Shown here piece after piece: positions 7,835 to 17,166 of a stretch of 64,000 nucleotides of DNA. Each line of letters begins with the position of its first letter. Position 1 is the first letter of the stretch. The notes under the pieces are model-generated. The model was not told where the DNA came from. It worked only from the letters and a program-made list of their open reading frames with translations, and did no database searches. Made by a program: the position numbers and the translations under genes. This DNA comes from Ignavibacteria bacterium (GTDB lineage Bacteria > Bacteroidota > Ignavibacteria > Kapaibacteriales > UBA2268), in assembly GCA_012518115.1 (NCBI GenBank), contig JAAYTD010000014.1:51473-115472 (forward strand). The letters are read 5' to 3'.

Positions 7835-9676
7835 TTATTCTACAGTAACGCTTTTAGCTAAATGTCGTGGATTATCAATATCTCGTCCAAGTTCGTCAGC
7901 TATATAGTATGCTAATAATTGAAGTGGAATTATAGATAAAATTGGCATTACTATAGGTAGGGTTTCAGGTATATAAATCATATGTTCAACTTTATTTTTT
8001 ATAAGTTCATTCCCTTCGTTGTTTTCAGTGGCTATTGCAATAATTTTTCCGCCTCTTGCTTTGACTTCTTCTAAGTTTGAACGTAGCTTGTCAAACACCT
8101 CATCTTTTGTTGCTAAAAATACGACGGGCATTTCATCATCAATTAGTGCAAGCGGACCATGTTTCATTTCTGCGGCAGGGTAGCCTTCAGCGTGTACATA
8201 AGAAATTTCTTTTAATTTTAAAGCACCTTCAAGAGCTATAGGATAATTATAGCCGCGTCCTAAGTATAGAAAATTTCTTGACTTAGAATATCTTTTTGCT
8301 ATTTCTTTTATTTTGTCTGCTTGCTGCAATATCTTTTCAATTTTTTTAGGTATTTCTTGTATTTCTTTTATGATTCTTATTCCTTCTGTTTGCGATACAC
8401 TTCTCATTCTTCCTATATATAAAGCAAAAAGTAATAAAACAGTTACCTGAGAAGTAAATGCTTTTGTAGATGCAACACCAATTTCAGGACCGGCATGTAG
8501 ATACACACCTGCATCAGTAGCGCGTGCGATAGAACTTCCAACAACATTTACAATACCAAGAGTGGTGCAGCCTTTGCGTTTTGCTTCGCGTATTGCCTCT
8601 AAAGTATCTGCTGTTTCGCCACTTTGAGAAATAGCTACGACAAAGTCTTCGGGATATATGACAGGATCTCTATAGCGAAATTCAGAAGCATACTCAACAT
8701 CAACGGGGATTCTTGCTAATGTTTCAATCATGTATTTTCCGATAAGTGCAGAGTGCCAAGAAGTTCCGCAAGCCGTTAAAATTATTCGTTTAGCGGTGCG
8801 TAGTCTATCGGCAACTTCAGTAAGCCCGCCAAGTCTTACATCACCTGTTGCAAGGATTATTCGCCCGCGAGTAGCATTTTCTATAGTTTTTCCTTGTTCA
8901 AAAATTTCTTTCAACATAAAATGAGGAAAGCCACCTTTTTCAAGTTGATTTAATTCAAACTCTATAGTTGTAATTTCCTTGTTTATATTGATGTTATCTA
9001 AATTTTTAATTACATAGCTATCTTTTGTTAAAATAACCATTTCATTGTCATCAGGATAGATAACATGTTTTGTGTAATCAACAATTGCGGTTTGGTCAGA
9101 TGCTAAGATAAACTCATTTTTTCCAATTCCAATAACTAAAGGACTTCCGCGTCTAGCGCCTATAATTTTGTCTGGTTCATCTTCTGCAATGACAAGCAGA
9201 CCAAATGTTCCTGTAACATCAGCTAGCGCTAATCTAACAGCTTCAGCAATATTTTTGTTTTTTTCATAAATAGAACCTATATATACTGCTAAAACTTCAG
9301 TGTCTGTTTCTGTTTTGAAATGATAACCTTGTTTTGTTAAAAGACTTTTTAAAGCGCTATAATTTTCAATAATTCCATTATGAATGATAGAAACTTTGCC
9401 TGAATTATCGAGATGAGGATGTGCGTTAATATCGTTTGGTTCGCCATGAGTTGCCCAACGTGTATGTCCAAAACCTATATTTGAGCTATATTTATTATGA
9501 TCTATCAGTTTATTAAGTTCGTTTAAGCGACCACTTTTCTTGATAGTTACCAACTTGCCGTTTTCAATAATGCTAATTCCGGCAGAATCATAGCCACGAT
9601 ATTCTACACGTTTTAAGCCATTCATTATAACTTCAGTAGCTTTTCTTTTGCCTATGTATCCAATAATTCCACACAT
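7835..9676 (-). CDS. glmS: Glutamine-fructose-6-phosphate aminotransferase GlmS
   Basis: A 613-residue enzyme that makes glucosamine-6-phosphate from fructose-6-phosphate and glutamine, the first step toward UDP-GlcNAc for peptidoglycan. The N-terminal class II amidotransferase starts MCGIIGYIG with the catalytic Cys2 and contains the GYDSAGI and GHTRWATHG motifs. Two SIS sugar-isomerase domains follow, with CGTSWHSA, SQSGETADTLEA and a second lobe with GRGYNYPIALEGALKLKEISY. The C-terminus ends PRHLAKSVTVE, as in the family. It starts 27 nt downstream of tRNA-Pro on the same strand. No glmS ribozyme is evident in that short gap. Confidence 0.97.
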   Translation of the reverse strand: MCGIIGYIGKRKATEVIMNGLKRVEYRGYDSAGISIIENGKLVTIKKSGRLNELNKLIDHNKYSSNIGFGHTRWATHGEPNDINAHPHLDNSGKVSIIHNGIIENYSALKSLLTKQGYHFKTETDTEVLAVYIGSIYEKNKNIAEAVRLALADVTGTFGLLVIAEDEPDKIIGARRGSPLVIGIGKNEFILASDQTAIVDYTKHVIYPDDNEMVILTKDSYVIKNLDNININKEITTIEFELNQLEKGGFPHFMLKEIFEQGKTIENATRGRIILATGDVRLGGLTEVADRLRTAKRIILTACGTSWHSALIGKYMIETLARIPVDVEYASEFRYRDPVIYPEDFVVAISQSGETADTLEAIREAKRKGCTTLGIVNVVGSSIARATDAGVYLHAGPEIGVASTKAFTSQVTVLLLFALYIGRMRSVSQTEGIRIIKEIQEIPKKIEKILQQADKIKEIAKRYSKSRNFLYLGRGYNYPIALEGALKLKEISYVHAEGYPAAEMKHGPLALIDDEMPVVFLATKDEVFDKLRSNLEEVKARGGKIIAIATENNEGNELIKNKVEHMIYIPETLPIVMPILSIIPLQLLAYYIADELGRDIDNPRHLAKSVTVE

Positions 9677-9703
9677 ACATTAAAATTGTCTTATTTGTAA
9701 AAG

Positions 9704-9779
9704 TCGGCGTGACTGGATTCGAACCAGCGACCCCCACTACCCCAAAGTGGTGCGCTAAACCGGGCTGCGCTACACGCCG
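9704..9779 (-). tRNA. tRNA-Pro (anticodon GGG)
   Basis: The reverse complement folds as a cloverleaf: acceptor CGGCGTG/CACGCCG, D stem GCGC/GCGC, anticodon stem CCACT/AGTGG enclosing TTGGGGT (anticodon GGG) and T arm GCTGG-TTCGAAT-CCAGT with one G-U pair. The discriminator base is A. The CCA end is not encoded. It lies just upstream of glmS. Confidence 0.95.
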
Positions 9780-9837
9780 TTAATTTATAAAAACTCAAAA
9801 ATACCATTTTTTTTAGACAATATTACTATAAAATATG

Positions 9838-9845
9838 TATTTTTG
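9838..9845 (+). promoter_or_regulatory. Bacteroidota-type -7 box
   Basis: TATTTTTG matches TAnnTTTG, 66 nt before the SGNH-like hydrolase start. No convincing TTG box upstream. Confidence 0.45.
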
Positions 9846-9911
9846 TGTTTTTTTCTTAAATTTTTGTTTAATAATTTCGTAAATTCGTAAGAATATTATA
9901 ATAAAGAATTA

Positions 9912-10712
9912 ATGAATAAGTTAATGACACGAATATATTTATGTATTTGTTTGTTTTTCTATATGGTACAATCCTCTAATGCTCATACAACGCGAATTTT
10001 GTTTATAGGCAATAGCTTCACGCATATGCATAATTTTACTACAATGGTATCTGAACTTGCAAGTTTTTCAAATGATACAATTGTTACGGAGCAATCTGCT
10101 TTTGATAGCCATACATTAGAAAAACATAGCACTACAGAAGAAACTTTACAAAAAATTGCACTTAGTTGTTGGGATTATGTTGTGTTGCAAGAGCAGAGCC
10201 AAAGACCTGTAATGGATGAGATAACGTTCCAAGAAAAAACTTTATGTTTTGCTAATAAATTAGATAGTATAATTCATTTTCATAATCCAAATGCACAAAC
10301 TTTACTTTTTATGACTTGGGGGCGGAAGTTTGGCGATAGGGAACTTTACAAGAAATTTCCATATTGCAGTAGCTATTCGGGAATGCAAGATAAATTAGCG
10401 GAACGTTATTGGTTGCTTGGAAGTAAGTTAGCGGCGGCGGTTATTCCGTGTGGAATTGCTTGGAAGTATTTCCAAGAAGAACACTATATAAATTTATTTG
10501 ATGAAGATTTAAAACATCCTAATATAGTAGGTTCATATCTGAATGCTTGTATGTTTTATTCCTATCTAACAAAAAAAACGCCTGAGGGTATTTTATATAA
10601 TCCGGCTGGACTTGAGAAAAAAGATTTGTTAGTATTGCAAAAAAAAGCATTTGAGACAGTGAAATTATATTTTCCAACTTTTTTTAATGAAAATATAAAA
10701 CAAAACAATTAA
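9912..10712 (+). CDS. SGNH/GDSL-like secreted hydrolase
   Basis: A 266-residue protein with a signal peptide ending near SSNA (residues 22-25). It then has ILFIGNSFTHMHNF, the block I serine motif of SGNH-fold hydrolases in its GNSFT form seen in Bacteroidota. YVVLQEQSQRP matches the family strand before the third block. The late KHPNIVGSYLNAC fits block V, which carries the catalytic His. The enzyme probably de-esterifies a sugar or lipid outside the cytoplasm. The substrate cannot be told. It is monocistronic, 81 nt before bioG. Confidence 0.75.
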   Translation: MNKLMTRIYLCICLFFYMVQSSNAHTTRILFIGNSFTHMHNFTTMVSELASFSNDTIVTEQSAFDSHTLEKHSTTEETLQKIALSCWDYVVLQEQSQRPVMDEITFQEKTLCFANKLDSIIHFHNPNAQTLLFMTWGRKFGDRELYKKFPYCSSYSGMQDKLAERYWLLGSKLAAAVIPCGIAWKYFQEEHYINLFDEDLKHPNIVGSYLNACMFYSYLTKKTPEGILYNPAGLEKKDLLVLQKKAFETVKLYFPTFFNENIKQNN

Positions 10713-10721
10713 AAAAGATAA

Positions 10722-10729
10722 TAATTTTG
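10722..10729 (+). promoter_or_regulatory. Possible -7 box for bioG-bioC
   Basis: TAATTTTG matches TAnnTTTG, 64 nt before the bioG start. No TTG box was found at the usual distance. Confidence 0.35.
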
Positions 10730-10793
10730 TTTTGGCTTATTTTTTGCCTTTATATAAAGTACTGAAAATAAAAATATATTTAGGATTAAAATA

Positions 10794-11465
10794 ATGGAAA
10801 AAAAATTCATTGTTTATAATAAAAACAAGAAATTAGTTGTTATTTTTGCGGGTTGGGCAACTTCTCCGCAATTTTATAAAGATTTTATTATACCTGATGC
10901 TGATGTTCTACTTATAAATAATTACAAAGATTTTATAGAACTTGAAACGCATGATGAATATATAAAAATTTTTTCTTTATACGATACAATTAATGTTTTT
11001 GCTTGGTCTCTTGGGGTATGGGTAGCTAGTTATTTTTTTACATTACATGAAGAAATAAAAGTTTCAAATGCTATTGCTTTTGCTGGAACACCTTATCCTA
11101 TAGATGATGAAAAAGGTATAGCAAAGGCAATATTTCTCGGAACAGCACATAATTTGGATGAAAAAGTTTTAATGAAGTTTCAACTCCGTATGTGTGGAAA
11201 CCGTAGAGCTTTTGATGAGTTTAATGAACGGAATGGTAAAATGAACATAGATGAATTAAAAGCGGAACTTTTTGCTATAATTGAAGCTTATGAAAGAGCT
11301 CCACAAAATAGCTTTCGTTGGGATACAGCTTATATAGGGAAATCAGATAAAATTTTTCTTCCTGAAAATCAACAAAAAGCTTGGGGAGGTACAAGGCAAA
11401 TTTTACTTGAAGTTCAACATTATGATTTACAGCTGTTAAAATATATTATACAAAATTTATGTTAG
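10794..11465 (+). CDS. bioG: Pimeloyl-ACP methyl ester esterase BioG
   Basis: A 223-residue alpha/beta-hydrolase of the DUF452/BioG type. The fold opens with KLVVIFAGWATSP. The nucleophile elbow is FAWSLGVWVAS, with Ser72, and the catalytic His lies in VQHYDLQLLK near the C-terminus. BioG removes the methyl group from pimeloyl-ACP methyl ester, ending the fatty-acid detour of biotin precursor synthesis. The 7-nt overlap with bioC downstream, which adds that methyl group, makes the assignment secure. Length fits the family. No other bio gene is in the window. Confidence 0.9.
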   Translation: MEKKFIVYNKNKKLVVIFAGWATSPQFYKDFIIPDADVLLINNYKDFIELETHDEYIKIFSLYDTINVFAWSLGVWVASYFFTLHEEIKVSNAIAFAGTPYPIDDEKGIAKAIFLGTAHNLDEKVLMKFQLRMCGNRRAFDEFNERNGKMNIDELKAELFAIIEAYERAPQNSFRWDTAYIGKSDKIFLPENQQKAWGGTRQILLEVQHYDLQLLKYIIQNLC

Positions 11466-12217
11466 ATAAGCAATTAGTTATACAAAGGTTTACTAAAGCC
11501 TTGCCAACGTATGATGAAACTGTAATTATACAGCCTAAAATAATAGAACAACTTGTTGAATATATAAAAGATATAAAGATATATAACTATGAAAGAATTC
11601 TAGAAATAGGTGCAGGTACAGGAATGCTTACAAATAAATTGTTAGAGATTTTTTCTTCAAAAGATTTTTTTATCAATGATATTTGTAAAGATATAATTCC
11701 GTTCTATAAAAATATTGAAAATACTGCAGGAACTAATATAAATTTTTTAATAGGTGATGCAGAAGAAATTGTATTTCCCAACAATATTGATTTAATTATT
11801 TCATCTTCTACAGTTCAATGGTTTGAAAATTTAGACTTTTTTTTACAAAAATGCTATGGAAGTCTTAATTCTAATGGGATACTAATTTTAACAAGCTTCG
11901 GAGAAAAAAACTTCAAAGAAATTAAAGAAATTACACAAACAGGTTTAAATTATTTTAGTAAAAACAATTTGGAAGAAAAAATATCTAAGTATTTTGATAT
12001 ATTGCTGCTTATAGAAAAAGAACATGTTGTTTCATTTGATTCTCCTAATGATATATTATTACATTGCAAAAAAACAGGTGTATCTGCTTCAAATACTAAA
12101 GCATGGACAAAACAAACTTTAATAAATTTTTGCAAAACTTATAAAGAAAAATTTCAAATTAATAACAAAGTTTATTTAACTTATCATCCAATTTTTCTTA
12201 TTGCAAGGAAAAAATAG
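11459..12217 (+). CDS. bioC: Malonyl-ACP O-methyltransferase BioC
   Basis: A 252-residue class I SAM-dependent methyltransferase. The SAM-binding motif I is ILEIGAGTGMLTNKL, preceded by the BioC-typical N-terminal stretch with AKALPTYDE-like wording (FTKALPTYDETV). Motif IV is DLIISSSTVQWFENL. It methylates malonyl-ACP so that the fatty acid elongation enzymes accept it, starting pimelate synthesis. The start ATG lies inside the last codons of bioG, so the two are translationally coupled. The gene is followed by a convergent terminator. Confidence 0.9.
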   Translation: MLDKQLVIQRFTKALPTYDETVIIQPKIIEQLVEYIKDIKIYNYERILEIGAGTGMLTNKLLEIFSSKDFFINDICKDIIPFYKNIENTAGTNINFLIGDAEEIVFPNNIDLIISSSTVQWFENLDFFLQKCYGSLNSNGILILTSFGEKNFKEIKEITQTGLNYFSKNNLEEKISKYFDILLLIEKEHVVSFDSPNDILLHCKKTGVSASNTKAWTKQTLINFCKTYKEKFQINNKVYLTYHPIFLIARKK

Positions 12218-12263
12218 AGAAATTATATAAGTTCTAATTTGTTTAGTAACAACAAAATAAACA

Positions 12264-12302
12264 AAAAAAGGCTGAATCCTTAAAATGGAATCAGCCCTTT
12301 TT
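12264..12302. terminator. Terminator shared by bioC and the receiver gene
   Basis: A stem GGCTGAATCC/GGAATCAGCC with one mismatch and a 7-nt loop. It has an A-run on the left and a T-run on the right, so it can act in both directions between the convergent genes. Confidence 0.75.
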
Positions 12303-12338
12303 GTATGTCTGAAAAAGTTTTATAGGATATTTTTTGTA

Positions 12339-12737
12339 TTAGCTTCTGTTTTTAAAAACTTGATTTATAGATCTTTGTAATTGCTCAAATCTAATATTTT
12401 TATCAAGAAATACATCAGCTTTTATCCATTCTTTTTCTTCTTTTGTATTTAATCCAAAACGTATTCCAGTTTCATTAGATATAGAACTTACTATAATTAT
12501 GGGAACATCGGGATATTTTTCCTTTATACTATAGCATAAATAAAACCCGCTATCTTTTCTTTCAAGCATTATTTCTGAAATAACGAGCATAGGTTTATTT
12601 TCTTCTATATATTCTAATGTTTCGCTACTTGTTTCGAATAATATAGAGTTAAATCCCATCGTTTTTACATAACTTTCAAGTAATTCTCTATGAGTTTGAT
12701 CTTTATCTACGATAATAATATTTTTATTTTCTTCCAT
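12339..12737 (-). CDS. Atypical single-domain receiver protein (Glu at phospho-acceptor site)
   Basis: A 132-residue stand-alone CheY-like receiver. The acidic pocket is present (VDKD, Asp11 and Asp13), but the position that should be the phospho-acceptor Asp reads Glu55 in LVISEIMLE. The conserved Lys is kept in FLDKN. A Glu there often mimics the phosphorylated state, so the protein may be permanently active or use another signal. It has no output domain. It lies 36 nt downstream of hydA on the same strand and is probably the last gene of the hydrogenase transcript. That suggests a link to hydrogenase regulation or assembly, though this is inference. Confidence 0.75.
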   Translation of the reverse strand: MEENKNIIIVDKDQTHRELLESYVKTMGFNSILFETSSETLEYIEENKPMLVISEIMLERKDSGFYLCYSIKEKYPDVPIIIVSSISNETGIRFGLNTKEEKEWIKADVFLDKNIRFEQLQRSINQVFKNRS

Positions 12738-12773
12738 TGTTTTTCAAGTATTATATTTTTAAAATAATTTTAT

Positions 12774-14498
12774 TTACAACAGTACATCTCGTTTATGATA
12801 CTTAGTATGTAACAATTCATGTGCCTTATGACTATTAGGTTCGCCTAAGAATTTTTCATATAAGTCAAGAACTTCTTTGTTTTTATGTGAAACTTTCAAA
12901 GGTTCATTTTCATCTATATCTATAATATACAAAGATTGCATTCGCTTTTTAATATCTTCGATATCGCTATGTAATTTTTGTCCTCCGCCGTTTATACAAC
13001 CGCCTGGGCAAGCCATAATCTCTACGAAATGAATATCTGAGCGACCTTTTTTAATTTCATCAATTAGTTGTATTGCATTAGCTAGTCCACTAACTACTGC
13101 TACACCAAGTTCAAATCCATTGATATTAAGCTTTGCTTCTTTGCGACCTTCAAGTCCTCTTACAGCTTCAACTTTCAAGTCTTCTAATTCGTTACCTGTA
13201 AGTTTAGCATAAGCGGTACGGATAGCAGCTTCCATGACTCCACCCGATACGCCGAACAATTTTCCTGCTGTACTTCTTTCACCGTGTGGTGAGTCAGCAC
13301 TTTCAGGTTCTAGATTTTTGAAATCAATACCATAAGTTTTTATTAGTTCAGCTAGTTCGCGTGTAGTAAGAACAGCATCTATATCACTAATACTTTCGCT
13401 ACCCATTTCTACTCTTTGTTCTTCAAATTTTTTAGCAACACATGGCATTATAGATACAGAATATATGTTTTCAGGTTTAGTTCCAATTTTTTCTGCAAAA
13501 TATGTTTTAATTATAGCGCCAAGCATTTGCTGTGGAGATTTACAAGTTGAAATGTTGTCTAACATATCTGGTAAAAATTCTTCTGCATATTTAATCCAAG
13601 CTGGACAACAGCTAGTAAACATAGGAAGTTTGCCACCATTTTGCAATCTATTTATGAGTTCTGTTCCTTCTTCCATAATTGTAAGGTCAGCCGAAAAAGT
13701 AGTATCAAATACTTTATCAAATCCTAAACGACGCAAAGCAGCATTCATTTTTCCATTTACATCTGTACCAGCTTCAATATCAAAGAATTCTGCTAATGAT
13801 ACAGAAATAGCTGGTGCATATTGTACAACGACAGTTTTTTCGGAATTATTAATAGCTTCTATAACTTTTTCATATTGTGTTTGTTCAGACAGAGCACCTG
13901 TTGGACATACAACAACACAACGACCGCAATTAATACAACTTGAAGTATTCAGTCCTTCATTTAATGCTGTTCCAATAAAAGTTCTACTGCCACGGTTGAT
14001 GAAGCTAATAGCAGAAACTCCCATAATAGTTTCGCATACTCTCACGCAACGTCCGCAGAGAATACATTTATCAGGGTCTCGTTTCAAACTAACGCTAGAA
14101 AAATCTAAATTATGATGTTCTTTTTGACCTTTAATTCTTGGTTGTTTGATTTGTAAATCACTAGCTAGAGTTTGCAAATCACAATTTTGATTTCTATCAC
14201 AATACAAACAGTCGTTTGGATGGTTTGCAAGTAGAAGTTCAACAATTGTTTTCCGTGCATTTATAACTTTGTATGAATGTGTTTTTATTTTTAATCCGTC
14301 ATAAGCAGGAAATGAGCAAGACGGAATGAGTTTGCCCGTTTTTATATCTTCGACTATACAAATTCTACAGGCACCGCTTGGCAACATATCTTTAATATGG
14401 CACAAAGTTGGAACATGAATGTTATTCCGTTTAAGTACATCTAAAATAGTTTCGCCATTATTTGCTTCAACAGAGATATTATTTACTTCTATATTCAT
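12774..14498 (-). CDS. hydA: [FeFe]-hydrogenase catalytic subunit HydA (trimeric type)
   Basis: A 574-residue [FeFe]-hydrogenase. The N-terminus is a plant-type [2Fe-2S] domain with Cys33, 44, 47 and 61, then a His/Cys cluster segment (NDCLYCDRNQNC). Two [4Fe-4S] motifs follow, CILCGRCVRVC and CINCGRCVVVCP. The H-cluster domain has all three signatures: TSCCPAW (~297), MPCVAKKFE (~352) and MACPGGCINGGGQ (~497). The short C-terminal small-subunit-like tail (KAHELLHTKYH) is present. With HydB and HydC upstream it should exchange electrons between H2, NAD(H) and ferredoxin in the cytoplasm. The HydEFG maturases are not in the window. Confidence 0.96.
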   Translation of the reverse strand: MNIEVNNISVEANNGETILDVLKRNNIHVPTLCHIKDMLPSGACRICIVEDIKTGKLIPSCSFPAYDGLKIKTHSYKVINARKTIVELLLANHPNDCLYCDRNQNCDLQTLASDLQIKQPRIKGQKEHHNLDFSSVSLKRDPDKCILCGRCVRVCETIMGVSAISFINRGSRTFIGTALNEGLNTSSCINCGRCVVVCPTGALSEQTQYEKVIEAINNSEKTVVVQYAPAISVSLAEFFDIEAGTDVNGKMNAALRRLGFDKVFDTTFSADLTIMEEGTELINRLQNGGKLPMFTSCCPAWIKYAEEFLPDMLDNISTCKSPQQMLGAIIKTYFAEKIGTKPENIYSVSIMPCVAKKFEEQRVEMGSESISDIDAVLTTRELAELIKTYGIDFKNLEPESADSPHGERSTAGKLFGVSGGVMEAAIRTAYAKLTGNELEDLKVEAVRGLEGRKEAKLNINGFELGVAVVSGLANAIQLIDEIKKGRSDIHFVEIMACPGGCINGGGQKLHSDIEDIKKRMQSLYIIDIDENEPLKVSHKNKEVLDLYEKFLGEPNSHKAHELLHTKYHKRDVLL

Positions 14499-14534
14499 AT
14501 TTTTCTATTATTATATTTGTGAGTTAAAAAAAAA

Positions 14535-16469
14535 TTAAGTTTTAATATAAATTGCATCAAATTTACAAACAGAGAAACAAGTACCACAACCAATACAATC
14601 GTGTTCCAAAATATAATGTGTTCCTTTTGGAGTTCCATGTATTGCATTAGTAGGACATTTTCTAACGCAAGCGTGACATCCAGTACATTTATCATTGTCA
14701 ATAATAAATCTTTTAAGTTCTGAACAAACATTAGCAGGACATCTTTTTGCAAATACGTGTTGTTCGTATTCTTCTTTGAACCAGCGTAGTGTACTTAAAA
14801 CAGGATTTGGAGCAGTTTGTCCTAATCCACATAAAGAAGTAGACTTAACGGTATTAGCTATTCTTTCAAGTTGCAATATCCCATTGAAACGCTCTATAGA
14901 ATCTTCAGGGGTACGAGGTTTAGTCGTAATGCTTTCTAGGATTTCTAACATTCTTTTTGTTCCTTCACGGCATGGAGTACATTTTCCACAACTTTCACGT
15001 TGAATAAAATCCATAAAAAACTTAGCTACATCGACCATACAATTATCTTCGTCCATTACAACTAATCCACCTGAACCCATCATTGCACCAACTTTAACTA
15101 AAGAATCATAATCAATAGGGATTTCAAGGTTTTGTTCTGTAATACAACCGCCTGATGGTCCACCAATTTGCACAGCTTTAAATTTTTTATTTTCTTTAAT
15201 GCCACCACCTATTGAAAAAATTACATCTTTAATTGTTGTACCCATAGGAACTTCCACTAATCCAGTATGCCTTATTTTTCCTGAAAGTGCAAAAACTTTT
15301 GTTCCTTTGCTGTTTTCCGTTCCTATAGAAGCAAACCACTGACTTCCGTTACGAATAATATCAGGAACATTAGCAAGTGTTTCAACATTGTTAATAATAG
15401 TAGGCTTGCCGAATAGACCTTTTATAGCAGGAAATGGAGGACGCGGACGTGGCATTCCTCTTTTGCCTTCAATACTATTAAGTAATGCGGTTTCTTCGCC
15501 ACAGACGAAAGCACCTGCGCCTGTTTTTATTTTTATTTCAAAATCAACACCAGAATCAAATATATTTTTTCCTATAATTCCGTGTTTTGTAGCTTGATCA
15601 ATAGCTACTTTTAAATGTTCTATTGCAAGTGGATATTCAGCGCGAATATAAACATAAGCTTTTGTTGCACCTACAGCATAGGCAGCGATAGCCATACCTT
15701 CAACAAGTCTATGAGGGTCGCCTTCTATAACTGCTCTATCCATAAAAGCGCCGGGGTCACCTTCGTCAGCATTGCAAATCATGTATTTTTGGTTAGCTTC
15801 TTGGGTTTGTGCAAACTTCCACTTCTTACCAGTAGGGAATCCAGCACCACCACGACCACGAAGACCGCTTTTTTCAACAATATCGCAAACTTCTGCCGGA
15901 GTATATTCTCTTATTGCTTTTAAATAACTTGTATATCCACCATTAGCTATATATTCTTCAATCTTAACAGGATTGATTTTTCCACAGTTTTGTAATACAA
16001 TTCGTTTTTGTGGTTTTAAAAATGGGAAATCATAAATGTTGTTTACATTTTTCCATTGTCTTTCTTCTGAAGGGAATTGTCCTAAAACATTTGTTCTTGG
16101 AGCTTTATTAACAAAAACTTCGTCAAAAATAGTTTGGATGTTTTCTTCTGTAACTTTTGCAAAAGATATTCTTGAAAAGCCAGGTAAATGAATATCTACA
16201 ATAGGTTCATAAGCGCAAAGTCCAATACATCCTGTATCAATAAATTGAGCATCTATTTGATTATAAGCCACATATTTTGAAGCAGCTAATTTTATTTTTG
16301 CCGCACCTGCACCTAAACCACAAGTTCCTGCACCAATATATATTTTTACTTTAGAAGTTTTTTCACCTTTTAATTCTGCTAACAATTCTAAATCAGTAGC
16401 AGATAATTCTTCATTGTTCTTTTTTAACAAACAATAGTCTATTAATTTTTGTGTTTGAGTATCCATCAT
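14535..16469 (-). CDS. hydB: Hydrogenase subunit HydB (NuoF-like, NADH- and FMN-binding)
   Basis: A 644-residue flavoprotein subunit. The first ~110 residues are a thioredoxin-like [2Fe-2S] domain (GAGTCGLGAGA, then TGCIGLCAYEP). The NuoF core follows, with the NAD/FMN glycine-rich GLRGRGGAGFPTGKKW near 205 and an SLBB domain. A [4Fe-4S] site is at CGKCTPCREGTKR near 490. The C-terminus adds two [4Fe-4S] ferredoxin motifs (CTGCHACVRKCP and CIGCGTCFSVC). This domain order is that of bifurcating/confurcating HydABC enzymes. The gene lies 13 nt after hydC and 36 nt before hydA. Confidence 0.96.
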   Translation of the reverse strand: MMDTQTQKLIDYCLLKKNNEELSATDLELLAELKGEKTSKVKIYIGAGTCGLGAGAAKIKLAASKYVAYNQIDAQFIDTGCIGLCAYEPIVDIHLPGFSRISFAKVTEENIQTIFDEVFVNKAPRTNVLGQFPSEERQWKNVNNIYDFPFLKPQKRIVLQNCGKINPVKIEEYIANGGYTSYLKAIREYTPAEVCDIVEKSGLRGRGGAGFPTGKKWKFAQTQEANQKYMICNADEGDPGAFMDRAVIEGDPHRLVEGMAIAAYAVGATKAYVYIRAEYPLAIEHLKVAIDQATKHGIIGKNIFDSGVDFEIKIKTGAGAFVCGEETALLNSIEGKRGMPRPRPPFPAIKGLFGKPTIINNVETLANVPDIIRNGSQWFASIGTENSKGTKVFALSGKIRHTGLVEVPMGTTIKDVIFSIGGGIKENKKFKAVQIGGPSGGCITEQNLEIPIDYDSLVKVGAMMGSGGLVVMDEDNCMVDVAKFFMDFIQRESCGKCTPCREGTKRMLEILESITTKPRTPEDSIERFNGILQLERIANTVKSTSLCGLGQTAPNPVLSTLRWFKEEYEQHVFAKRCPANVCSELKRFIIDNDKCTGCHACVRKCPTNAIHGTPKGTHYILEHDCIGCGTCFSVCKFDAIYIKT

Positions 16470-16482
16470 TATTCTATAAAGG

Positions 16483-16929
16483 TTAGTTATAAAGACTAGT
16501 TATTGCTTTTACTGTTTCTCGATTAACTTTTGCAAATACTTCACCATTTACGCTAATCGCCGGCGCTAGCCCACAAGCGCCTATACATGCTACTACTTCA
16601 AGACTGAACAAACCGTCTTTAGTCGTTTGCCCTGCCTTAATGTCAAGATGTTTTTCAAATTCTTCTAAAACTGTTGCCGAACCTAAAACGTGACAAGCAG
16701 TGCCACGACATAATTGTATGTTATATTTTCCTTTAGGTACAAAACGGAATTGATTGTAAAAAGTAGCAACTCCATAAACTTGGCTGTTGGGAATTTTCAA
16801 TTTCTTTCCTACAAGTGCAATTGATTCAGGTGAAAGATAACCTTCATGTTCTTGTATTTCTTGCAAGATAGGAATTAAATTGTCCCGACTCAAGTCATAA
16901 TTTTCGAATAATTTTTCGAGTTCGTCCAT
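16483..16929 (-). CDS. hydC: Hydrogenase subunit HydC (NuoE-like)
   Basis: A 148-residue NuoE-type subunit. The helical N-terminal part (LIPILQEIQEHEGYLS) precedes a thioredoxin-fold [2Fe-2S] domain with LCRGTACHVLGS and VACIGACGLAP, supplying the four cysteine ligands. It passes electrons between HydB and the rest of the complex. It is the first gene of the hydCBA-receiver cluster. No clear TAnnTTTG box was found in the 237 nt upstream, so the promoter is undefined. Confidence 0.95.
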   Translation of the reverse strand: MDELEKLFENYDLSRDNLIPILQEIQEHEGYLSPESIALVGKKLKIPNSQVYGVATFYNQFRFVPKGKYNIQLCRGTACHVLGSATVLEEFEKHLDIKAGQTTKDGLFSLEVVACIGACGLAPAISVNGEVFAKVNRETVKAITSLYN

Positions 16930-17090
16930 ATGCTTCCTATAATATTAAATTAATGAATAAAAGAAATAGTTCTATTTCGAACTAATATAAAAAAACATAA
17001 ACAAGCGAGTAAAAAAAGTTTGTTTATAAATGTAATATAACAATATTTTTATAAAAAAACATAATAAAATGAAAAAAAATATGAAAAATA

Positions 17091-17125
17091 TAAAAAAAAG
17101 ACGTAAATCGTTAAAATTTACGTCT
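17091..17125 (-). terminator. Terminator of the CoA-transferase gene
   Basis: A perfect 10-bp stem AGACGTAAAT/ATTTACGTCT with a 7-nt loop. On the minus strand it is followed by a run of eight T. Confidence 0.85.
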
Positions 17126-17166
17126 AAAATGATACATTATATATATGTCATTAATAAAATGAAAAA

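Noticed and set aside
9677..9703. glmS ribozyme upstream of glmS
   Set aside because: Only 27 nt separate tRNA-Pro from glmS, too little for the ribozyme.
13465..14115. 216-codon frame on the plus strand inside hydA
   Set aside because: It is antisense to a well-supported hydrogenase gene.
14495..14752. Open frame on the minus strand within hydB
   Set aside because: It lies in another phase of hydB, whose ferredoxin motifs are intact; it has no family match.
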